From positions 124,001 through 188,000 of the forward strand of contig NZ_JAUASX010000005.1 of assembly GCF_030345715.1 (NCBI RefSeq): a DNA stretch of 64,000 nt, written 5' to 3'. Positions 51,910 through 59,700 of the stretch are shown piece by piece. How positions within the stretch are numbered: position 1 is the first letter of the stretch; each line of letters begins with the position of its first letter. The stretch comes from Solimonas sp. SE-A11. GTDB taxonomy: Bacteria; Pseudomonadota; Gammaproteobacteria; Nevskiales; Nevskiaceae. The notes beneath the pieces are model-generated. The model did no database searches. It saw only the letters and a list, made by a program, of their open reading frames with translations, and was not told where the DNA came from. The position numbers were made by a program, and so were the translations under genes.

Positions 51910-52776
51910 ATGTTCCTCCAGTTACCCCGGCGGCGACTGGCGCTTGATGCGCCGGTGGTCATGGGCATCCTCAACGTCACCCCTGATTCCTTCTCCGACG
52001 GCGGGCTGCATGCCACGCGGGAGCGGGCCCTGGTGCGCGCCCGGCAGATGGCGGGCGAGGGCGCCGCCATCATCGACATCGGTGGCGAGTCCACCCGCCC
52101 TGGAGCGGCCCCGGTCGGCGAAGCCGAAGAACTGGATCGGGTGGTGCCGGTCATCGAGCGCCTGTCCCGCGAGTTCGACGTGGTGCTGTCGGTGGATACC
52201 GCCAAGCCCGCCGTGATGCGTGAAGCCTGCCGTGCCGGTGCTGAAATAATCAATGACATCAATGCGCTGAGAGCGGAATCTGCAGTGGAAACGGCTACCG
52301 CGGCCGGCGCCGCGGTGTGCCTGATGCATATGCAGGGCGAGCCGCGCACCATGCAACAGGATCCGCGCTACGCCGATGTCGTGGCCGAGGTTCACGGCTT
52401 TCTCCAGGAGCGCATCCAGGCCTGCCAGGCGGCCGGCATCCCGCGCGAGCGGCTGGTGCTGGACCCCGGCTTCGGCTTCGGCAAGAAGCTGGAGCACAAC
52501 CTGGCGCTGCTGGGGCGCCTGGACGCCTTCGCGGACCTGCATTGCCCCCTGTTGGTGGGCTTGTCGCGCAAATCCATGTTCGGACAATTGCTGGGGCAAC
52601 CGGTGGAGGGCCGGCTGGCAGGCAGCCTGGCGGGCGCGGTGCTGGCCGCCTGGCAAGGCGCCCGCATCCTGCGTGTCCATGACGTAGGTCCTACCGTAGA
52701 GGCCTTGAAGGTCGCACAATCCGTGAAACAGGCTGGGGCGAGCAGCCATGACTCCCCGAACAGCCAACTGGGCTAG
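51910..52776 (+). CDS. folP: Dihydropteroate synthase
   Basis: Folate biosynthesis; condenses p-aminobenzoate with the pterin pyrophosphate. 288 residues with VMGILNVTPDSFSDGG, GGESTRPGA, INDINAL, LDPGFGFGK and VGLSRKSMFG. ATG 51910 comes right after the ftsH terminator and lacks a visible ribosome site; a TTG 9 bases upstream lies in the T-run. It is followed by glmM after 12 bases, the usual pair. Confidence 0.95.
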   Translation: MFLQLPRRRLALDAPVVMGILNVTPDSFSDGGLHATRERALVRARQMAGEGAAIIDIGGESTRPGAAPVGEAEELDRVVPVIERLSREFDVVLSVDTAKPAVMREACRAGAEIINDINALRAESAVETATAAGAAVCLMHMQGEPRTMQQDPRYADVVAEVHGFLQERIQACQAAGIPRERLVLDPGFGFGKKLEHNLALLGRLDAFADLHCPLLVGLSRKSMFGQLLGQPVEGRLAGSLAGAVLAAWQGARILRVHDVGPTVEALKVAQSVKQAGASSHDSPNSQLG

Positions 52777-52788
52777 AGAGATAACGAT

Positions 52789-54144
52789 ATGAGCCGCAAG
52801 TACTTTGGAACGGACGGTGTCCGTGGGCGGGTCGGTGAGAAGCCGCTGACCCCCGAATTCGCACTGAAGCTGGGCTGGGCCGCCGGCAAGGTGCTGGGCG
52901 GCCAGCCGGGCCGCCAGGTGCTGATCGGCAAGGACACGCGCCGTTCGGGCTACTTGTTCGAGTCGGCCCTGGAGGCGGGGTTTTCCGCCGCCGGCATGGA
53001 CGTGGGCCTGCTGGGGCCGCTGCCGACCCCGGGCGTATCGGTGCTGACCCGCAATCTCGGCGCCTGTGCCGGCGTGGTGATCTCCGCCTCGCACAACCCC
53101 CACTACGACAACGGCGTGAAGTTCTTCGGTCCTGATGGCGGCAAGCTCAGCGACGAGGTCGAACTACGCATCGAAGCCCTGCTGGAGGAGGAAATGCGCT
53201 GCGTGGCTCCGGAGCAGGTAGGCGCCGCGCGGCGCATCGCCCGATCGGTGGAGCAGTACGTCAGCCACTGCCTGATCGCCTACCGCGGCCCGCGGCTGGA
53301 CGGCATGAAGATCGTGCTGGACTGCGCCAATGGCGCCGGCTACCAGACCGCGCCGGAGACCCTGCAGCGTCTCGGCGTGCAGGTCATCGCCATCCATGCC
53401 AAGCCGGACGGCTTCAACATCAATGAAGGCTGTGGCTCCACCCACCTCGAATCCTTGCAGAAGGCGGTGCTCGAGCACGGCGCCGATCTCGGCATCGCGC
53501 TCGACGGCGATGCCGACCGCTGCCTGATGGTCGATCACGAGGGCAGGGCGGTCGATGGAGACGAGATCCTCTACATCCTCGCCAATGATCGCCTGCGCCA
53601 GCACCTGCTGCAGGGGCCGGTGGTTGGCACGCTGATGAGCAACCTGGGCCTGGAAAACGCCCTGCGAGCCCAGGGCGTGGCTTTCCGCCGCGCCAAGGTG
53701 GGCGACCGCTACGTACTGGAAATGCTGCGCGCCGAAGGCGGCCTGCTGGGCGGCGAGACCTCCGGCCATACGCTGTGCCTGGACCGTAGCGCCACCGGCG
53801 ACGGCACCGTGACCGCTTTGCAGGTGCTGGAGGTGTTGGCTACCACCGGGCGCACGCTACGCGAGTTGGCCGCCGGCATGCAGAAGTACCCGCAGGTGTT
53901 GATCAACGTGCCGGTCACCGGCAAGGCCGCGCCGGTGCTGGAAGCCGCCGGGGTCAAGGCTTCGGTGAGGGAAGCCGAGGCGGGTCTGGGCCAGCGCGGC
54001 CGCGTGCTGCTGCGCGCCTCGGGCACCGAGCCGCTGGTGCGCGTCATGGTCGAGGCCGACGCCCAGGACCTGGCCGACAGCAGCGCCCGCCTGATCGCCG
54101 ATCGCGTGCGCGAAGCAGCGAATTCCATCGCCTCCGCAGCCTGA
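52789..54144 (+). CDS. glmM: Phosphoglucosamine mutase
   Basis: Converts glucosamine-6-P to glucosamine-1-P for UDP-GlcNAc. 451 residues: KYFGTDGVRG start, active Ser101 in ISASHNP, metal loop DGDADRCLMVD, sugar loop GGETSGH, phosphate loop RASGTEPLVRVM. Normal length. Confidence 0.97.
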   Translation: MSRKYFGTDGVRGRVGEKPLTPEFALKLGWAAGKVLGGQPGRQVLIGKDTRRSGYLFESALEAGFSAAGMDVGLLGPLPTPGVSVLTRNLGACAGVVISASHNPHYDNGVKFFGPDGGKLSDEVELRIEALLEEEMRCVAPEQVGAARRIARSVEQYVSHCLIAYRGPRLDGMKIVLDCANGAGYQTAPETLQRLGVQVIAIHAKPDGFNINEGCGSTHLESLQKAVLEHGADLGIALDGDADRCLMVDHEGRAVDGDEILYILANDRLRQHLLQGPVVGTLMSNLGLENALRAQGVAFRRAKVGDRYVLEMLRAEGGLLGGETSGHTLCLDRSATGDGTVTALQVLEVLATTGRTLRELAAGMQKYPQVLINVPVTGKAAPVLEAAGVKASVREAEAGLGQRGRVLLRASGTEPLVRVMVEADAQDLADSSARLIADRVREAANSIASAA

Positions 54145-54231
54145 GGGTACGAAACGGCTTTTTCGCATCCTCAAGGGACGATCCTTTAAAATCCACGATT
54201 CACGAATAAAGAACTGATACAGGGGAACACG

Positions 54232-54999
54232 ATGAGCCGCCGTTACATGGTTGCCGGCAACTGGAAGATGAATGGCAACCGCGCCGAGAACGCCGCGCTG
54301 CTGGACGGCCTGCTGGCTGGTGCCGGCGCCAACGCCAAGGTGGAGATCCTGGTGTGCCCGCCGTTCCCGTACCTGGATTCGGTCGGTGGCCGCCTGCAGG
54401 GTTCTGCCGTGCTGCTGGGCGCCCAGAACCTGAGCGAGCAGGAGAAGGCTGGCGCCTTTACCGGCGAGGTGCAGGGCGCCATGCTGCGCGACACCGGCTG
54501 CGGCCATGTCCTGGTCGGGCACTCCGAGCGCCGCGCGCTCTACGGCGAAACCGATGCCCTGGTGGCGCAGAAGTACCAGGCCGCCCAGAAGGCCGGCCTT
54601 ACGCCCGTGCTCTGCGTCGGCGAGACGCTGGCCGAGCGTGAAGGTGGCCAGACCGAGGCCGTGCTGGCGCGCCAGCTGGACGCGGTGCTGGATCTCTGCG
54701 GTGCCGAGAGCTTTGCCAATGCCGTCATTGCCTACGAGCCGGTCTGGGCGATCGGTACCGGCAAGACCGCCTCGCCGCAGCAGGCCCAGGACGCGCACGC
54801 CTTCATCCGTGGTCAATTGCGCGGCCGTAGTGCTAATATTGCTGATTCCACGCGGATTCTTTACGGCGGCAGCGTCAAGGCGGACAACGCCCAGGCGCTC
54901 TTCGCCAATCCGGATGTCGATGGCGGCCTGATCGGTGGCGCCTCGCTGAAGGCCGCGGATTTCCTGGCGATCTGCGCCGCGGCGCAGTCCCTGAGCTAG
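54232..54999 (+). CDS. tpiA: Triosephosphate isomerase
   Basis: 255 residues of the TIM barrel: NWKMN start region, catalytic His in VGHSERR, Glu in AYEPVWAIGTGKT, loop GGSVKADNAQ. Glycolytic enzyme placed before secG as in pseudomonads. The 87-base upstream gap (54145-54231) is AT-richer and probably holds a promoter. Confidence 0.97.
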   Translation: MSRRYMVAGNWKMNGNRAENAALLDGLLAGAGANAKVEILVCPPFPYLDSVGGRLQGSAVLLGAQNLSEQEKAGAFTGEVQGAMLRDTGCGHVLVGHSERRALYGETDALVAQKYQAAQKAGLTPVLCVGETLAEREGGQTEAVLARQLDAVLDLCGAESFANAVIAYEPVWAIGTGKTASPQQAQDAHAFIRGQLRGRSANIADSTRILYGGSVKADNAQALFANPDVDGGLIGGASLKAADFLAICAAAQSLS

Positions 55000-55017
55000 C
55001 AAAGGGTTCTCGAGTAC

Positions 55018-55392
55018 ATGCATACGTTCCTGGTCATCCTGCAGGTGCTGGTCGGCATCGGCCTGGTCGGTCTGATCCTGCTGCAGCACGGCAAGGGCGC
55101 CGACGCCGGCGCCGCCTTCGGCAGCGGCGCTTCGGGCACGGTCTTCGGCTCGCGCGGCTCGGCCAACTTCCTGTCGCGCGCCACGGCCTACCTGGCGACG
55201 GTGTTCTTCATTGCCAGCCTGGCCCTGGCCTACCTGGTCCACGGCACCAAGGAAGCCGCCTCGGTGGTCGACTCGGTCAAGACCGAGGCCCCGGCCGCAG
55301 CTCCCGCGCCGGCCGTTCCGGCTCTGGATACCCCTGCGACGGCCCCGGCCGCCGAGCCTGCCGCTCCGGCAGCTCCGGTCGTCCCCGAATAA
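55018..55392 (+). CDS. secG: Preprotein translocase subunit SecG
   Basis: 124 residues, two transmembrane helices (FLVILQVLVGIGLVGLILLQ and YLATVFFIASLALAYLVHG) joined by the conserved GADAGAAFGSGASGTVFGSRGSANFLSR loop, then an Ala/Pro-rich C-terminal tail. Subunit of the SecYEG channel. Follows tpiA by 18 bases and precedes tRNA-Leu. Confidence 0.95.
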   Translation: MHTFLVILQVLVGIGLVGLILLQHGKGADAGAAFGSGASGTVFGSRGSANFLSRATAYLATVFFIASLALAYLVHGTKEAASVVDSVKTEAPAAAPAPAVPALDTPATAPAAEPAAPAAPVVPE

Positions 55393-55414
55393 GCAGGAAT
55401 CTGGCGACAAATTC

Positions 55415-55443
55415 GAGACAAACTCGAAAAGGGGCGCTACAAT
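55415..55443 (+). promoter_or_regulatory. Promoter of tRNA-Leu
   Basis: GAGACA (55415-55420), 17-base spacer, TACAAT (55438-55443), followed by a GC-rich discriminator typical of stable-RNA promoters. Confidence 0.65.
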
Positions 55444-55501
55444 CCGCGCCCCTCGACGGCCACGGCAACATCGTGATCCGTCGGCGGTTTTGGTAAGCAG
55501 T

Positions 55502-55586
55502 GCCCACGTGGTGGAATTGGTAGACACACTACCTTGAGGTGGTAACGGCGAGAGCCATGGGAGTTCGAGTCTCTCCGTGGGCACCA
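55502..55586 (+). tRNA. leuU: tRNA-Leu (anticodon GAG)
   Basis: 85 bases with the CCA encoded. Acceptor arms GCCCACG/CGTGGGC, Leu-type D-arm (GGAATTGGTAGACAC), anticodon loop TTGAGGT giving GAG, long variable arm, and T-loop TTCGAGT. The same gene sits after secG in Pseudomonas and E. coli (leuU). Confidence 0.95.
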
Positions 55587-55667
55587 CCCCAAAAGCAGGA
55601 CTCCGGAAGCAATCGTCCGGAGGTTGTCCAGGCCTTCAGAATGCAGGCTCGAGGCAGCGCAAAGTGG

Positions 55668-55696
55668 TTGATTGATCAGCGGTAACAGACTATAAT
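55668..55696 (+). promoter_or_regulatory. Strong sigma-70 promoter ahead of the tRNA-fMet remnant
   Basis: TTGATT (55668-55673), 17-base spacer, perfect TATAAT (55691-55696). It is intact although the tRNA gene it served is broken. Confidence 0.8.
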
Positions 55697-55710
55697 GATC
55701 GTCTGTCTGG

Positions 55711-55748
55711 TGCGGGGTGGAGCAGTCTGGCAGCTCGTCGGCTCATAA
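55711..55748 (+). pseudogene. 5' half of initiator tRNA-fMet, truncated at the anticodon loop
   Basis: The 38 bases match positions 1-38 of bacterial initiator tRNA (TGCGGGGTGG start, D-arm with TCTGG, GCTCGTCGG, loop CTCATAA with anticodon CAT). Two changes are visible: T for C at position 1 and one G missing in the anticodon stem. After the loop the sequence departs completely; no T-arm or acceptor 3' half follows. It marks the left junction of the island. Confidence 0.85.
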
Positions 55749-55825
55749 AGCTAACTGGGTAGTCGGGCTGGGGCGGTCAGGATAGGCGCCAATCGGTCCA
55801 AAACGTGCCACATCGAGATATTTCA

Positions 55826-55860
55826 GGGGGTTAGCCGCAGGGCTAACCCCCTTTGCTTTT
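55826..55860 (+). terminator. Intrinsic terminator at the island's left end
   Basis: Perfect 11-bp stem GGGGGTTAGCC (55826-55836), loop GCAG, GGCTAACCCCC (55841-55851), then TTTGCTTTT. It would end transcripts from the tRNA-fMet promoter after about 145 bases. The rest of the gap 55587-55997 shows only a 7-bp CTCCGGA hairpin (55601-55622) and no other gene. Confidence 0.8.
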
Positions 55861-55997
55861 CCGGTTCCCGCCGATTAAGCTCGATTGAACCCCAATTCGG
55901 TGAATCGAGTGAGGGAAGCCAAGTCCAGAATTTTTGACCGTCGGGCCACCCCGGGCGCACTGCGCCGGCGGGGAAATCCCCAGCCCGCGTCGCCGGT

Positions 55998-56777
55998 ATG
56001 GGTCGACTGATGCTCGACGAACTGGCACCCCAGGTCGTCATTGCTGGACACAGGCTGCCCTGCGCTGCGTTGCGCGCACTGGCGCTTCGACCGCCGGGAC
56101 CTAGGGCATGGCAATCCACCTTGGCGAAGAACGCCCTTCTGCTGGCGGCCAGCCAAGTTCGCTTCGCGCAATTGCTCGCCGCCCACCTTCCGAGCCCTGA
56201 TTCACTTCCGGCCGGTGTCCACGTGGACGTCCGTCCGCAGGGCGTCGTGATCCCCTTGGGCGACATCGGCTGGGAGGAATTGCCGGCCGGATATGCCCCG
56301 GAGGCCGGCCTGATCGTCGCGGGGCCCGATCTGGCGGCCTACCTGCAGGTGCTGCCCGAGTCCTTCATCCGGCAATGCCTGGGGTGGGCGCCGCCCATTG
56401 TGATGGACCCCGCGCGGGACGAGCGCCGGCGGATCGTGGCAAACGTGCTCCCGGCTCTCATGGCCTGGCACCACTCCCCCGACATGGAGGTCGTTGCCAT
56501 GCGGTCGGTGGGTGAGGTACCCCCGGTCCGCTCCCTGGTCGAGATCGTCCGGGCGGTATTGCACCATTTCGAGCCACTGGTAACCGAGCATGCCGAAGAA
56601 ATCGCCAGGTTTGCTCCTAGCCTTGATCTCGCCAGCCAGTTGAGCGGCCTCTCCCGAGCGGGTTGTGCCGAGCGGCGGAAACCAGCGCCATGGCGGGGCC
56701 GCAACCGGCGTGCCCGGGCGCCTGGTGCAGGAGAGGCGGCCCCGGCAGAGGGGAATGGAAATGGCCCGGCCGATTGA
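55998..56777 (+). CDS. Unknown protein coupled to the giant recombinase
   Basis: 259 residues, soluble, starting MGRLMLDELAP. Hydrophobic-helical N-terminal half (LAKNALLLAASQVRFAQLLAAHL), a middle beta-like part (VHVDVRPQGVVIPLGDIGWEELP), VRSLVEIVRAVLHHFEPLV, and a basic, low-complexity C-terminal tail rich in Arg/Ala/Gly (from about 220). No named domain recognised. Its start has no good ribosome site, so an alternative start is possible. Its stop overlaps the giant gene's start by 17 bases, so it is probably a dedicated partner (for example a directionality or targeting factor), which is inference. Confidence 0.6.
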   Translation: MGRLMLDELAPQVVIAGHRLPCAALRALALRPPGPRAWQSTLAKNALLLAASQVRFAQLLAAHLPSPDSLPAGVHVDVRPQGVVIPLGDIGWEELPAGYAPEAGLIVAGPDLAAYLQVLPESFIRQCLGWAPPIVMDPARDERRRIVANVLPALMAWHHSPDMEVVAMRSVGEVPPVRSLVEIVRAVLHHFEPLVTEHAEEIARFAPSLDLASQLSGLSRAGCAERRKPAPWRGRNRRARAPGAGEAAPAEGNGNGPAD

Positions 56778-59700
56778 CCGGCCGATTGATGAGCTGACGG
56801 AGCTCATGGCGGCCCAGGGGGTTATCCGGGAGCAACTGGTTGCTGCCCTGTATGTCCTGCGCGCGCATAGATCCTTGCGGGGCATCGGACTGGCGATCGA
56901 CCACTTCTTCCGGCTTGCCGATGGGCGATTCAGGGCTTTGCTGTCCTGTGCCGAGATCAAGGACTACGACGCCCGCCTGAGCGTGCTCCGGCGGGTTGCC
57001 GAGGTGACCCAGACCGTCTTGGAGTTCAACGCCGGGTCCCTGGCAGGCAGGGACATCAATCAGCAGCTGCGCCCCCACTGCGGAGACAGCGGGATCACCG
57101 ACATGCTTCTGGTCTGGCATGGCGCCGGAGGAGCCCGCGACAATGACGACTTCGACCAGATCGTCGCCTGGTTCGTCTGGCAAGGCATCCGCTTCAATCG
57201 TAAGAAGCTGACAGAGCTGGAATACAGCAACTACCTGCACGGCGATGATTCCTCGCGATTGCTGGAGGACAGCAAGGACGGCAGGCAGATCTACAACGCC
57301 GGTCTGAAGCTCCGCAAGCTGGGCGACTCGACCTACCGCGATGCTCTGTCAAAGGCCGTGAAACTGGGCCTGGACCTCGACGAGCCCAAAGCCAAGTCGC
57401 TCGCCCGGGTCCTCCGCGTCGGCGCCAGGATCCGGGAGGAAGAGCGCAGTCGGTGGCGTGAAAGCCTGCGCAAGGAGCCGGGTTTCGACCAGGGCCGGTT
57501 TCTCGCCGAGATCAAGGACGCGAAGGGAATCTTCGACATCGAAGTGACGCAGTTCCTGGCGTCGCTGTGGTGGGGGCACCTGCTTTCGACCCGCAAGGGC
57601 ACCACTCGGGTCATGACCGATGGCGTGGTTCGCGAACGCTTCAAGCCGGTTTTGAAGCGTGCCCCCAGCCTCACCGAAGTCATCACCCCGATCGACACCG
57701 GCGTCCTGGGCGGGATTGCCGTCGATTTCATCTCCATGCCGCAGCGCATCATCGGCGACAAGGAGGCCAACGACGACCCCGACATCGCCGAAGGGGCCGA
57801 GCCGGCCGCCACGGTCTTCCTGGGCGATGGTGACGACCTGCTCAAGGCCTACTACGCCTCCAAGGGTGCCCAATGTGCCATTGAGTACAACAATGCCCTG
57901 TTGCCTTGGTCCCACTGGCGCATTTCCAGGGACGCGGTGGACGCGGTGCTGGCGCTCGTCCGGGTCATCGAGGGTGAATCCGATATCGAGTTGATGGCTC
58001 GCTTGGCTGTCGGCCTGAGCCTGCTGAGCGGTCGCCCCTTCGAAGCGGTCGCATTGCCGGTCTTCGGGTCCTCGAAAGTGACGCGGGAGGACCCCGTGGC
58101 AGTGGACGTCGCGAAAGGGGTCCTGACCGTCTTCGCCGGCACGCCCAAGCTGAAGAAAAAGGTCGAAATGCTCGAGCTTTGCGATCCCCATGGGGACGCT
58201 GTCCGGCTGGCGCTGCTGCCGGCCTGGCAACCACTGATAGAGCGCTGCAGCCAGATGAAGCTGAAGAAGCACTCCGCGGTGGTGTCCGCCGCACGGCGAC
58301 TCCTGCGTCAGCTGCCCCCGGCGCTGGCCGTGACCGAGAAGGGTGTTCGCATTCGCTTGGCGACCGAACTGCTGAGGCTGTCCCGTGGCGACCTGGGGCT
58401 GGTCAAGCTGATCACCGACAGCACCGATGCGAACCTTCAGAACCTGATCCACTACGCCTCCTACCGGACCGCCATGGCGGAATCTCAGTGGCGCCAGGCC
58501 GCGTCAGCGCTTGCCGGCCCTCTGCCGGAGGATCTGCCCGCTCCGCCGCCGGGCGAGCGGGTGGGGGCTCCTCATGGATTCAACGTTGATCTGCTGCGCG
58601 AGTACTTCACCAGTACCCGCCAGCGCTTCGAAGCACATGTGGGCGCCAAGCGATGGCGTGAGGCCTTCAATTACCTGACGATGCAAACCGCCCAGTGGAT
58701 CGCGCTCGCCACGGCCGGCCGAAAGACTGCGAGCCCGATTCCCCGGATTCTGCTGAGCGGCCGTTGGGCTTTTACCGACGATAAGCATGTCAGCGACGGC
58801 TCGACCGATCGAATCGTCCCCTTCGGGGTGAGGCTGGAAGCGCAACTGGCCGCCTACGCTGCCTTTGCTTCGCACTTGTCGCTTACGTACCCGGCACTTC
58901 AGCCGTTCGTGCAAACGGCCGGTGGATGGGAGCTCCGGCTTTGGTACATCTCCAAGTCTGGGGAGGTGCGTCCCTACCGGCCTCACTACCAAGAGGGCAG
59001 CCGTGTTCCGAAGAGGCTTCCCGGCAACTGGGCTCGCAAGCTGGTCCGGTCGGAAGCCACGGAACTGTACGGGCGGATGACCGATGCAGGCAGTGGCCAT
59101 ATGGTCCGAGGCCGCAATCCCTGGCGGTTCACCTCGACGCTTTCGACGCCGGTGTTCGTCAAAGCCTGGCTGGATCTGCAGGCCTCCTTGGAGACACGAC
59201 TCGGCTTAGAGCCTCTGGTCGTTCCGGGCTTCTCCGACACACCGCGCCGATTCCTGCCGCGCTTGCCGCCCGCCGCCTCGAGGCTGGCAGCCCCCAAAGA
59301 GCGCGACCCTGAGTCGAAGAATCTGCTGCCCGACAACGTGGTACAGGATCGTTTCAAAGTCGTCGACGCTCAGCGTTACGCCGAGGTGTTCGATGCCAAG
59401 CCGCCGGATCGCGTGGCCGCCCTGGAACTGATCAGGGCCCTGGTCAGGCAGTTGTACGAGTCCGATGTGCCCGACCTGGGGCTCTGGGTTGAATCGGCCT
59501 GCACGCTGATTCGGTCCAAGACGGGCTTGCCCATCTTTGGAAGTCGCCCCCGCGCGTTGTTCGCGAAGGACTGGCTGCTCGATGGCGAGGCGCTGCAGAT
59601 ACTGGCGTGGTTCGAAGCCCACGTCCTGCCGAAATTTGAGGCGGAGCTTCGGCAGCTTCCGGCGCCGCGAGAGCCGTCTTCTGAGGAAGAACGTCCCAAG

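Noticed and set aside
55711-55800. A functional second tRNA (fMet)
   Set aside because: No anticodon 3' stem, T-arm or acceptor partner strand follows; the anticodon stem also lacks one base.
55711-56000. Group I intron in the anticodon loop of tRNA-fMet
   Set aside because: The break point is a classic intron site, but no 3' exon (T-arm GGTTCAAATCC and acceptor end) and no P/Q/R/S-like core appear in the following sequence; protein-coding genes start instead.
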